Positions 15,890 through 23,986 of a stretch of DNA of 64,000 nt are shown one piece after another. Source of the stretch: Anaerotruncus colihominis (GTDB taxonomy: Bacteria; Bacillota; Clostridia; Oscillospirales; Ruminococcaceae); NCBI RefSeq assembly GCF_010206195.1, contig NZ_VIQT01000003.1, positions 1-64,000 on the forward strand. Reading direction: 5' to 3'. Position numbers and translations under genes: made by a program. The notes under the pieces were generated by a model. The model ran no database searches. It saw nothing but the letters and a program-made list of their open reading frames with translations, and was not told where the DNA came from. Position 1 is the stretch's first letter, and each line of letters opens with the position of its first letter.

Positions 15890-17314
15890 ATGCAAAGCTA
15901 TGTACAACGCGCTAAAAAACAAGCTGCGTCTCCGGACATTGTCCAGGCCGTCCGTTCTTCAGGCAGGCCCCGCGCCATCCCCCGGCCTGTCCGCGAAAAA
16001 ATGGGCGCTTCGCTCGGCATGGATTTTTCCTCTGTAAAGATCTATGAAAGCCCGCTGGTCGGCCAACAAGGGGCGCAGGCCGCCGCGATGGGCAATGAAA
16101 TCGCGTTCGCGCCCGGTAAGTTCAATATGGGTTCCTTTTCCGGCCAGGCGCTGCTTGGCCACGAGCTGGCGCATATCGGCCAGCAATCGCGCGGCGAGGT
16201 TTCGGGTAGCGGCCTTGTCCAGAACAGCGCCTTCGAGCGTCAGGCCGACGCGCAGGGCGTGATGGCCGCGCGCGGCGAAACCGCTATCCCCCAGGCGTCG
16301 GGCGCTCAGATTGCGCCGATGAGCGCCGCGCCGCTGGCAGGAGCCGCACTCCAGGCCAGCGCAACCGAGGAGTCCAAAAAGGAACGCAAGGCCCGTGAAC
16401 GGCAAATCGGCGCATGGAAAAAAGATATGACGGCGCGGTTCGCACAACAGAAAGACTATTGGGTGGGCCGCGCTAAAGCCGATCCCGAAGATTCAATCGC
16501 CGGTTTCCGCGCAGGTTCATTCACCAACAGCGGTACCGATACCGCCGGGGCCAGAGTCGACGCGATAGCAAAGGCAGATCAGATGGGGCAAGCGATCAAG
16601 CAGCGCACCGACGCTTTTAAGGGGACGCATTCCCAATATGATATTGGCAGTACCACAAACCGCGATATGGTGCGTTTTCTGACCTCCCATGACCAGCGCA
16701 GCCAGGCGATCGCCAATGGCGACGCAACGCTGGGCGCCAGCGACGACGCGCTTTCGTCCGCTCTGGACGCAGAGCATGCTGTGAAAGGGGCAATGCGTGA
16801 GCAGGGCCGCGCGGCGCGCCAGGGGGACTCCGGCGCGGCGAACGGCTATGGGCAGCAGGCTGCGCAGGCGGGCTTACCGTTGGTTGGCATGGTCGGCCGG
16901 TCCGTAGCCGATCTTCAAGCGGAAATGGGCCAGTTTGAGGATGTGCACAACAAGCGTATCCTTTCCACCGACGACGCCGCCATGCGCTATGAGCAAACAG
17001 CGGAGCTTTATAAAAAAGCGCAGATCACCCGGGACATAGCCAGTATGCTGTTAAAGGCCGGTACCTCGCAGAATTTGCCCGAAGCGCAAGCCGCGCAGCT
17101 TCAGGAGCAGTACAACTACGCATCCGATATCTGCGAATATGTAAAGGGCCTGATGGCGTATTCTTCCAGAGGCGAGCGGGGCAAAAAGGATCCGGGCGAC
17201 CGGGCGGCATTTCTTGACGTCCAAAACAGTTTTGGCGGAAAAGGGAACGAAAATTACGCCAATTTCATGGCGGGACAGGCGGAAATACGCCGCCGCCGCG
17301 CCGCCGGCAATTGA
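15890..17314 (+). CDS. eCIS core-domain protein (DUF4157) with HExxH motif
   Basis: 474 residues. The N-terminal DUF4157 domain (about 28-130) contains GHELAHIGQQ with HELAH at residues 91-95, the zinc-metallopeptidase signature, and the downstream AFERQAD that usually supplies the third ligand. DUF4157 is the hallmark eCIS cargo domain and often precedes a toxin. The remainder (about 160-474) is helical, rich in Ala, Lys and Gln, and is not recognised as a known toxin. A conserved leader like LQxxxGN is not visible at the N-terminus. The gene is last in the plus-strand cassette and ends at a terminator shared with the AAA+ ATPase gene. It is the best candidate for the injected effector. Confidence 0.88.
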   Translation: MQSYVQRAKKQAASPDIVQAVRSSGRPRAIPRPVREKMGASLGMDFSSVKIYESPLVGQQGAQAAAMGNEIAFAPGKFNMGSFSGQALLGHELAHIGQQSRGEVSGSGLVQNSAFERQADAQGVMAARGETAIPQASGAQIAPMSAAPLAGAALQASATEESKKERKARERQIGAWKKDMTARFAQQKDYWVGRAKADPEDSIAGFRAGSFTNSGTDTAGARVDAIAKADQMGQAIKQRTDAFKGTHSQYDIGSTTNRDMVRFLTSHDQRSQAIANGDATLGASDDALSSALDAEHAVKGAMREQGRAARQGDSGAANGYGQQAAQAGLPLVGMVGRSVADLQAEMGQFEDVHNKRILSTDDAAMRYEQTAELYKKAQITRDIASMLLKAGTSQNLPEAQAAQLQEQYNYASDICEYVKGLMAYSSRGERGKKDPGDRAAFLDVQNSFGGKGNENYANFMAGQAEIRRRRAAGN

Positions 17315-17330
17315 CTGGCCCATACGGTAT

Positions 17331-17368
17331 AAAGAGCCGCCCATACGGAATAGGAGGGGCGGCTCTTT
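17331..17368. terminator. Bidirectional terminator between convergent eCIS units
   Basis: AAAGAGCCGCCC (17331-17342) and GGGCGGCTCTTT (17357-17368) form a perfect 12-bp stem, with A/T runs on either side, just downstream of both the DUF4157 stop and the ATPase stop. Confidence 0.88.
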
Positions 17369-17373
17369 TCCGT

Positions 17374-19506
17374 TCAGTCAAAGGCAAGGTCGGCATATTC
17401 CCGCAAATCCTCCCGGACGACGACAATCTCATTTTTACGCAGCTCCCCCACCGCTGACCGGACAAGATGCCTCATACAGATCGGCGCGTCCTCCTCGGCG
17501 GCAAGAAACGCCGCGTGCAGGACAATATTTTTAATCCCGCCGCCTGACACCCTAAACCGTTCGGCCAGAAAGGCAAAGTCGACGTCATCCGCGACAGGGG
17601 CGGCCGCCGGCAGCATTCCGCGGTAAAGGCGTTCGCGCATCTCCTTCTCTGGGAAGGGAAAGTGAACGACAAACCCGATACGCCGCATGAATGCCGGATC
17701 GATATTCTGGAGCAGGTTGGTCGCCATAATGGCAACGCCGTCGTGATCCTCCACCTGCTGGAGCAGATAGGCGGTTTCCATGTTGGCGTTTCGGTCGTTT
17801 GAATCCTTGACTTCCGAAGCGCGTTTTCCAAACAGCGCGTCGCACTCGTCAAAAAACAGGATGCTGTTCGATTTACGCGCCTCGGTAAAGACCTCCCGCA
17901 GGTTCTTTTCCGTTTCGCCGATGTATTTGCTCACCACCTGCGAAATCTGAATCTTATAAAGCTCCATGTGAAGCTGATTGGCGATCACCTGCGCGCCCAT
18001 CGTCTTTCCGGTTCCTGGCGGCCCTGCAAAAAGCATGGAAACGCCGCGCCCATACTGCACGCGGCCTCCAAAGCCCCATTGGCCATAGACCTTGTAGCTC
18101 TGGCGCACATGCGAACATGCCTCCCTGAGCAGCCGCACCTGTCCGGGCGGCAGGATCAGATCGTCCCAATCGTAAGCTGGCCGCACCTTCGCGGCCAGCG
18201 CGTCCAGGCGGTGAACCGCCTGTCCATAGCAGCAGCGGTGGATCTCCTCCGCTCCAATCATCCGGCGTGCAGATTCAGCCGCAGTGCCCTTGGCCTGTCT
18301 CACGGCATTGTAAATCTGCATGGGGGTAAACCGGAATTTGGCCGAAAGCTCCCGCGTATCGATTCCCGCCCCCAGCGTCCATCCATCCAAAAAGGCTTCA
18401 AACAGGGCCGCGCGCTCCTCCTGGGTTGTTTCGGGCAGTTCGTAAGTGAATATCACCCGCCGGTTTGAAAGTCCACAGGCCCGGTAATTGTTTTCCGTCA
18501 GCAAAAAGACCGGCGCGCATCCATCCGGAAGGGCGCCGACGGCCTCCTCAAAAACTGGTTCCAAAGGCTTTTCCGGTGTATCCAACGCTTCCCCATGCAG
18601 AAAACAGGGGCAGGCTCCGGCAAGCAGGGCCGCTGCCGCCGCGTGACGTACCATCCCTGGAATATCATCCAAACCGTCGCGCAGATCGGCAAATAACGCG
18701 CCCTTCCCGGCCTGTGCAAGGGCGTGACGGCACAGCAGGCGCTTGCCGCTGCCGGATTCCCCCCGGAGCACCAGCATTCCAACCGGCCCGCAGGCCAGAC
18801 GGCCCAATTCCGCAGCCATCTCCCCATGAATCACCAACGGTTCACGCGGCGCGCTGGCCGTCGCGAGCGTCATTCCCGGCGCGAGCCGGAACGCGCCGCC
18901 AATCAGATAATCCATCACAAACGGGCGCAGTTCCAAATCGGCGTTTTCCCATCCGCGCGGTTCAAACAGGGCGGAAAACAGCCCGCCAGCCCGAAAGCCG
19001 GACATACTGCCAGCGATCAATTCACCGGGCTTTGTAAAAAGCTGACAGCACAACGCCATCCCGGGCAGCTTGCGCGCCGCGTCGTCCTGCAAGTATGAAA
19101 ATATCTTTTCATACTTCAAATCTGTAGCCGCCACAAAGCCGAGTAGCACGCAGTCCCGCTCAAACCGGCTCAGTCCCAGCGTTTGTGCCAGAGCGAGGGC
19201 GGGCAGCGCGCCGCCTGTACAGTCAATGCGGTTTTCCACCAGCGCGCCGGCTGCCTCGAGATCGCGCACCTCCTCGTCTGACAGACCTTGATACGCCCGC
19301 TCCTGTGCACAGCGGGCGAGATTATATTCAAACTCCTCGCGGGATACCACAAGCCCCATCATATTTTGGAGCCTGTTTTCCGGCCCGAGCCAGGCGTGGT
19401 TTTGATAGACCAGGTAGATACGCCAATCGAGCAGCGCCTTCCAGTCCTCCAGAAAGGATTTCTGATCCGTATAAGGCTTGCCCGCGTTTATAAAATCAAG
19501 GCTCAT
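17374..19506 (-). CDS. eCIS AAA+ ATPase (Afp15-like)
   Basis: 710 residues with two ATPase regions. The first, near 250-390, keeps a P-loop-like GESGSGKR but is otherwise degenerate. The second has Walker A GPPGTGKT (495-502), Walker B ILFFDE (549-554), sensor-1 asparagine in ATNLLQ and an arginine finger in FMRRIGF. The N-terminal 230 residues match the winged-helix-like region of Afp15-type proteins. In Afp and PVC particles this ATPase is needed for assembly and is found in nearly all eCIS loci. ATG 19506 has GGAGCGGTT upstream. It follows a 50-bp tandem repeat, which separates it from the lipoprotein gene, so it may be transcribed separately. Confidence 0.93.
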   Translation of the reverse strand: MSLDFINAGKPYTDQKSFLEDWKALLDWRIYLVYQNHAWLGPENRLQNMMGLVVSREEFEYNLARCAQERAYQGLSDEEVRDLEAAGALVENRIDCTGGALPALALAQTLGLSRFERDCVLLGFVAATDLKYEKIFSYLQDDAARKLPGMALCCQLFTKPGELIAGSMSGFRAGGLFSALFEPRGWENADLELRPFVMDYLIGGAFRLAPGMTLATASAPREPLVIHGEMAAELGRLACGPVGMLVLRGESGSGKRLLCRHALAQAGKGALFADLRDGLDDIPGMVRHAAAAALLAGACPCFLHGEALDTPEKPLEPVFEEAVGALPDGCAPVFLLTENNYRACGLSNRRVIFTYELPETTQEERAALFEAFLDGWTLGAGIDTRELSAKFRFTPMQIYNAVRQAKGTAAESARRMIGAEEIHRCCYGQAVHRLDALAAKVRPAYDWDDLILPPGQVRLLREACSHVRQSYKVYGQWGFGGRVQYGRGVSMLFAGPPGTGKTMGAQVIANQLHMELYKIQISQVVSKYIGETEKNLREVFTEARKSNSILFFDECDALFGKRASEVKDSNDRNANMETAYLLQQVEDHDGVAIMATNLLQNIDPAFMRRIGFVVHFPFPEKEMRERLYRGMLPAAAPVADDVDFAFLAERFRVSGGGIKNIVLHAAFLAAEEDAPICMRHLVRSAVGELRKNEIVVVREDLREYADLAFD

Positions 19507-19510
19507 AACC

Positions 19511-19660
19511 GCTCCTTTCCCGCTTTTTTGAAAAAAAGCTTGGCAAAAAACTTTAATCGGCTGCGCTCCAGCCTTTTTGAAAAAAGGCTTCGGCGAAAAA
19601 CTTAGTTCGGCTGCGCTCCAGCCTTTTTGAAAAAAGGCTTCGGCGAAAAACTTAGTTCGG
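19511..19660. repeat. Three 50-bp tandem repeats with internal hairpin
   Basis: Units 19561-19610 and 19611-19660 are identical; 19511-19560 is a diverged third copy. Each has AGCCTTTTT-GA-AAAAAGGCT, a perfect 9-bp palindrome. They lie between the lipoprotein and ATPase genes in the minus-strand eCIS operon, and could attenuate or end transcription between them. Confidence 0.92.
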
Positions 19661-19730
19661 CTGCGCCGCGAACAGTGGGGCGGGCGCTGCGCTGTTTCAG
19701 GCCGCGCCCCAGCCTGTGGGACGCCGGTTT

Positions 19731-20921
19731 CTAATAAATTTTTTCACAGGAGATAAGCAGTTCAAATGGAAGCTGAATATTTAACGCGCGCGCTGCCCGC
19801 TGATTGACAACGATATACGGGGTGCAGGTGTAGGGCTGCATGATATTCCCGGGCTGCTCTCCACAAAGCACTCGCGCCGTTACATCCGCGGCGAGCTGTC
19901 CGATCTCCTCGTCAACAAGGCTTTCCTGCATAATCAGGCCGCCCGCCTCGACCAACGGTTCGCCGGTCTGGATAAAAACGGGCACGCCCGCGTCATGAAA
20001 CCTTTGGATAAACGATTTAGCACGCTCCTGTGGACGGACAATCTGTGTCGTCAGCATAAATGCATCGATGCTTTCCTGTTCCAGCAGGTTGTCGCAGGCA
20101 GCCTCCAAACTGTCCCAGTAAGCGGCTAGCGCCGCCTCACTATCTGCGCTGTCGGACATGGGCGGCGGATCGATCCGCCGTTCCACAAGCTCGATTCCCA
20201 TCTGCGCAGCCGCCTTTAGATAACCGGTGCGGCCGCCAAGCCCCTCGTCATAGTAGATCAGCCCAAGCTTTTTAAAGGGAATCAGGTCGTGATAGAGCAC
20301 AAGCTGGCGCTGATACCGCTCCGGGTCAGTGTGCGCCCATACGTTCGGAATCCCTGAGTATTGCTCCCCTTTCACAATCCCGCTGCCGACGGCGTCCGCG
20401 AGCGGGAAAGCGATCAGCGGTACGCGGCCGCGCGCGCACTGCTTACCAAGCTGCGCCGCCTCCGTGCCCAGCGCTAAAATCACATCGGCTTCACCGGCGT
20501 CCACATGCTCCTGAATCGCCTGATTCACAGCCTGTTGCCCATCGGCTGCAATGTCATAGATCTTTCCTCCGCAAACCTCCAGATAAGGTCCCAGGTCACA
20601 TCCGTCAAACAGCCCGTCGTACCGTACAGCCTGACCGTCCTCCAACGGATTTTCCAATATCCATCCAGACTGCTTGAGTTCACGCAGGTAACAATCGGCT
20701 ACAGACACGGTGGCGTCAAACGAAATTGCCACTATCAGCATTCTGTACGGTTTCCCGTCCGCTCGCAGCTCCGGCGTGCGGACCGTGCTTTCTATTTCGG
20801 ATATTTCCAGCGCAAGCCGGGATGGTATCATCTGTGTTTCCTGTGCAGCCGGAACACAGCCGTGCAAAAACAACAGAAGAACGGCACAGAGCAGGGCTGC
20901 CAGTCGTATTCGCCGCCTCAT
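19731..20921 (-). CDS. ABC_sub_bind-type substrate-binding lipoprotein
   Basis: 396 residues from ATG 20921, which overlaps the preceding stop. The N-terminus is a lipoprotein signal ending in the lipobox LHGC. The mature part has the two-lobed layout of the ABC_sub_bind family (PF04392 type; KLGLIYYDEG..., PYIVVNQRAARALNIQLP near the end). Such proteins are found in the outer membrane leaflet of monoderm cytoplasmic membranes and usually serve a transporter. No permease or ATPase gene is nearby. Its partner here is the multi-TM protein encoded just upstream, with which it is coupled, so a ligand-sensing role for the eCIS operon is more likely than uptake. Confidence 0.85.
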   Translation of the reverse strand: MRRRIRLAALLCAVLLLFLHGCVPAAQETQMIPSRLALEISEIESTVRTPELRADGKPYRMLIVAISFDATVSVADCYLRELKQSGWILENPLEDGQAVRYDGLFDGCDLGPYLEVCGGKIYDIAADGQQAVNQAIQEHVDAGEADVILALGTEAAQLGKQCARGRVPLIAFPLADAVGSGIVKGEQYSGIPNVWAHTDPERYQRQLVLYHDLIPFKKLGLIYYDEGLGGRTGYLKAAAQMGIELVERRIDPPPMSDSADSEAALAAYWDSLEAACDNLLEQESIDAFMLTTQIVRPQERAKSFIQRFHDAGVPVFIQTGEPLVEAGGLIMQESLVDEEIGQLAADVTARVLCGEQPGNIMQPYTCTPYIVVNQRAARALNIQLPFELLISCEKIY

Positions 20922-21955
20922 GCCATCACCTTCTTTTTTCCATAGCGATAGCGCCGTATGGCGGCAGGCGCCAACCAGGCAGTCAGGCAAACGGCCGTAC
21001 AGCATCCAAGCACAGCACCGGCTGCTGCCAACGCCCTGGCAGTGTAGCCCCATGTGCGCCGGCTGACGTATTCGGAGGAATGCTGTCCATATATCACCGC
21101 ATTCTGATCGCTGTAAAGCGTGCGGATCACGTCGATGCTTCCTTCAGTCTTGCGCAGGTAGCTGTTGAGATCGGCGAGGCTGTCCGGCTGCGCTCCCTTT
21201 GCGATCACGCCGTTCACCTCCTCCTGGATGGTCTGGACGACCTGATGGACGCTGCGCCGGGCCATCGATTCTGTCCGCCATCCGGCCTGCACGGTTTCCA
21301 ATCCCAGGTCAACTGTCTGTGCCGCAAGGATAAACACGCAAAGTAAAACACAAAATCGAAACGCAGCGTGGGGACGGCGCTTCTCCTTCGCGCGCATAAT
21401 CACAAGCGCAACAACCGAGGCCGCCTCCAACCAGATCACCAGCGATTGCAACGCTGCCGATTGTTTTTCCTGTTTGGCCTCCGCGTTGAGGGCGGCGCGG
21501 TTGAGCCGCAGCAGCATCCGGCCCGCAAGCCCTTCCTTCCCCTCGATATCCAGCCAGAGCCACGCTTCATCCGCTGTATCCAGGCTTCCATACAACCCGG
21601 TCGCCTCAGGCAGCGGCGCGGGATTCAAAATCTGTTTGTCAAACCGGCCCGCCTGTCCGCACAGCTTTCCTTCTGCGGACACCACACAGACCCCCTCCAT
21701 ATAGGAGGAGGTCTGACGCATCTGCTCCAGCAGGCTGTCCATATTATAATATGCCTCCAGTTGTTTGCCGTAATGAATGGAATATTCAATCCGGCTCACA
21801 TATTGCCCTGCGGAAAAAGCAAGCTGTAAGCGGTTATTTTCGGCATAAACCGCGTCGATCATCGACCGCTTGACCGAGAGGGTAAACAACATCCCGGTCA
21901 GAAATACTGCAAACACAGCCAAAATCGCCAGTATTTTTTTTGCTCTCAGCCCCAT
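20918..21955 (-). CDS. Multi-pass membrane sensor-like protein
   Basis: 345 residues from ATG 21955, with AAAGGAGCG upstream; the longer frame to 22015 overlaps the DUF4280 gene and lacks a site. A signal-anchor helix (about 8-28) is followed by an extracytoplasmic region, two central helices (SLVIWLEAASVVALVIM and FCVLLCVFILAAQTVDLG), a second extracytoplasmic loop and a last helix near the C-terminus with a short basic tail. No kinase or HAMP domain is present. The topology copies the membrane half of the 26143-28845 protein, and the next gene is a binding lipoprotein, so it may be the sensor's membrane partner. Function is inferred from position. Confidence 0.7.
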   Translation of the reverse strand: MGLRAKKILAILAVFAVFLTGMLFTLSVKRSMIDAVYAENNRLQLAFSAGQYVSRIEYSIHYGKQLEAYYNMDSLLEQMRQTSSYMEGVCVVSAEGKLCGQAGRFDKQILNPAPLPEATGLYGSLDTADEAWLWLDIEGKEGLAGRMLLRLNRAALNAEAKQEKQSAALQSLVIWLEAASVVALVIMRAKEKRRPHAAFRFCVLLCVFILAAQTVDLGLETVQAGWRTESMARRSVHQVVQTIQEEVNGVIAKGAQPDSLADLNSYLRKTEGSIDVIRTLYSDQNAVIYGQHSSEYVSRRTWGYTARALAAAGAVLGCCTAVCLTAWLAPAAIRRYRYGKKKVMA

Positions 21956-22004
21956 CCGTGACGCTCCTTTTACAGCTTCATACGGAACGCCTCCCGGCGG
22001 CCCT

Positions 22005-22382
22005 TCATGGCACATTGACCGTGGAGGCGGGACTCATCGTCACGCTGATCACCCCGCCATAAGCGCACATCAGCTTGGAGGTGTTGTTAAGCGCCGGTTT
22101 CCCGCCTACCAGTACGGTCGGAGAGCCGGGCGCCCACACGCCGGCCGGGACAGGCGTACACGGCATCGGCGTCAAAACGCCTAATGCGGCTGCTGTCGCG
22201 CTGGCAACCGTGGGATTTGCCATGGACGAACACATCCCAAAGGTGGCCAACGTCACATCGGAAATAGTCGCCATCGGCATGTTGACCGCCAATGCCTGCT
22301 GCTGGCTCGTCGCCATAAGCGGGCACGGCGCGGCGCCAAACGTACAATTGCACATCGCGCCGTTTACAACGGGTATCGCCAT
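22005..22382 (-). CDS. DUF4280 PAAR-like spike-tip protein
   Basis: 125 residues. The sequence AMCNCTFGAAPCPLM, the MCSSMANPTVASATAAALGVL block and the end ALNNTSKLMCAYGGVI match DUF4280, a PAAR-related beta-rich domain. PAAR proteins cap the spike of contractile injection systems and sharpen its tip, and may carry effectors. The Cys and Gly positions for metal-stabilised folding are present. It is downstream of the DUF4255 and Ig-like genes in the same operon and is full length for the family, with no extra toxin domain. Confidence 0.92.
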   Translation of the reverse strand: MAIPVVNGAMCNCTFGAAPCPLMATSQQQALAVNMPMATISDVTLATFGMCSSMANPTVASATAAALGVLTPMPCTPVPAGVWAPGSPTVLVGGKPALNNTSKLMCAYGGVISVTMSPASTVNVP

Positions 22383-22395
22383 TTAACCGCCCCCT

Positions 22396-23133
22396 TCAAA
22401 GCTCAAAGGTCTGTTCACCGCTGGCCGCGTCGACAGAAAAACGCCGGTATGTTCCATCCGTCTCAAGATAGAGTTCCGCCTGCGCCTCCTCCATCAGCGC
22501 GGCAAAAAAGCGGCCGTCTGCCCCTGTCTGGTAACGGCGTACCGGATAGAGCGCGGTCCCGCGCTTATGCGCAGCCTTCAGCGGCGCTGCCAGCAAGAAC
22601 AGCCCGTCGCGTTCCTCCAAAAGCATCACCGCCTCACTGGCCTTGCCATCCGGCAAAAAGAATTCCCCCGGCACCGCCTGCATCAGATTTCTTGAGGAGA
22701 GGAACAGGCGCAGCCGCTTCCGTCCGGCCTGGACGCCATCCTCTGCGAGCTTGATCTGCCCCCGCCCGGGCTGCATCAGCAGCGCCTGCCGCCCTGCGGC
22801 GGGCGCGCCTGAGGCAAGCACGGTTCCATAAAAACGAATCGCTGCGCCGCCAAACGGATAATCCTCCGCGGGATTGAGTTCCCGGTAATATTCCAAAAAG
22901 CCCGTACCATCCGGCAGGACGGCTGTCCATTCCAGCGGACAAAAACCCGGGCCGGCCACGCGTACTGTGTATTCTCCCGGCGGCAGGTCGATCAAAACAA
23001 ACCATCCGCCCGGCTTATAGAGCGGCTTCACAACCTGCCCATTGAGCCAGAAACACACCGCCGCCGCGCTTGCGACCGGTTGGCCGCGAAAGCCGTCCGT
23101 CAGCCGCAGCACCAGAGAAGCTCTGTGTATCAC
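22396..23133 (-). CDS. Ig-like/carboxypeptidase-regulatory-like eCIS protein
   Basis: 245 residues overlapping the DUF4255 stop by four bases (coupled). The first 95 residues look like a carboxypeptidase-regulatory-like Ig domain (VVKPLYKPGGWFVLIDLPPG, GEYTVRVAGPGFCPLEW). The middle has a second beta-rich region, and the C-terminal part (about 180-245) a third (FFAALMEEAQAELYLETDGT). Genes of this type often accompany DUF4255 cap genes in eCIS loci; the function is unknown. It may be part of the outer surface of the particle or an attachment to it. No catalytic motif is seen. Confidence 0.65.
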   Translation of the reverse strand: MIHRASLVLRLTDGFRGQPVASAAAVCFWLNGQVVKPLYKPGGWFVLIDLPPGEYTVRVAGPGFCPLEWTAVLPDGTGFLEYYRELNPAEDYPFGGAAIRFYGTVLASGAPAAGRQALLMQPGRGQIKLAEDGVQAGRKRLRLFLSSRNLMQAVPGEFFLPDGKASEAVMLLEERDGLFLLAAPLKAAHKRGTALYPVRRYQTGADGRFFAALMEEAQAELYLETDGTYRRFSVDAASGEQTFEL

Positions 23134-23717
23134 CGCGTATCCCTCCCCGTGCTCTTTTCATCGAGCACAACGCTGATTTGACCGACGCGTCCAGCTGTAC
23201 GGGTCCTGGTGGATTCAATCAAGACGGTACAGTTCACCGCAAAGGACGCTTTATATGGCTTGGAATTGGAATTCCACATGTGCTGGAGCGCCTCCATCGT
23301 CAGCTTCGGGATGGAGACGAGCAACGCCTCCCCGCTTTGTGCGAGCGAACCGCTCAACACCCCGCTGTCAATGGCAGGATTGTCGCGCAGCGCCTGTACG
23401 GCCCGTCCAAGGATACGGTATTCGTCCTCCGCGCGGTTTGTGACCGGCGCTTTGGAGTGGGCGGTGATCAGATACGTCAGCTTGAGCTGCAAAGGAGCCA
23501 TCCTCTGCGTATTGCGCCCCTCCTGTATAAATCCCTGCCGTCCCTCCGCGTTCTCCTCCAGATGCAGCAGATGGACCGTGAGCTGGAAGTCCTCCGGCTC
23601 AAACGGGCTGCCCAAGCCGATCAGCTCCGGTTTGCTCACCGGCTCCGGCGTCATTTCCCGGCGCAGCAGCGCCACAATGGCCTGTCCAGCCTCTGCGATC
23701 GCCGTATAACCAGCCAT
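23130..23717 (-). CDS. DUF4255 family eCIS tail-cap protein (Afp16/Pvc16-like)
   Basis: 195 residues, usual for the family. The start IAEAGQAIVALLRREMTP and later ALRDNPAIDSGVLSGSL and PKLTMEALQHMWNSN match DUF4255, the N-terminal domain of the tail terminator that sits at the cap end of Afp and PVC particles and stops sheath and tube growth. AGGAGG lies upstream of ATG 23717. It overlaps the Ig-like gene by four bases. An intergenic repeat tract of about 220 bases separates it from the MORN gene upstream. Confidence 0.9.
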   Translation of the reverse strand: MAGYTAIAEAGQAIVALLRREMTPEPVSKPELIGLGSPFEPEDFQLTVHLLHLEENAEGRQGFIQEGRNTQRMAPLQLKLTYLITAHSKAPVTNRAEDEYRILGRAVQALRDNPAIDSGVLSGSLAQSGEALLVSIPKLTMEALQHMWNSNSKPYKASFAVNCTVLIESTRTRTAGRVGQISVVLDEKSTGRDTR

Positions 23718-23752
23718 ATCCGATTCCTCCTTACAGTTGTTGCCTGTGCACA

Positions 23753-23973
23753 GGGCTTATTTAAAAATATTTGCAGAAACAGGCGGGGATTTTGATTTTT
23801 CAAACAGCCCCCAGGGCTTGTTTGAAAATAGAGGAATTGCCGGATTTTTCGCAGACAGCAGGAGAACGCAAGGCAAAAAACGCAGGAATCCTTTCGGATT
23901 CCGAGGCTTTTTAACACGGCGTCCGCCGCTGTTTGCAGAAAAAGGCGGGGATTTTATTTTTTCAAACAGCCCC
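23753..23973. repeat. Two adjacent MITE-like repeats with GGGCTTGTTTGAAAA ends
   Basis: Unit one spans 23753-23812 and unit two 23814-23973. Each begins GGGCTTRTTTRAAAA and ends TTTTTCAAACAGCCCC. The second also holds a GGAATCC-TTTC-GGATTCC hairpin. They fill the gap between the MORN and DUF4255 genes. Confidence 0.75.
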
Positions 23974-23986
23974 TGGCCCGCCGCGT

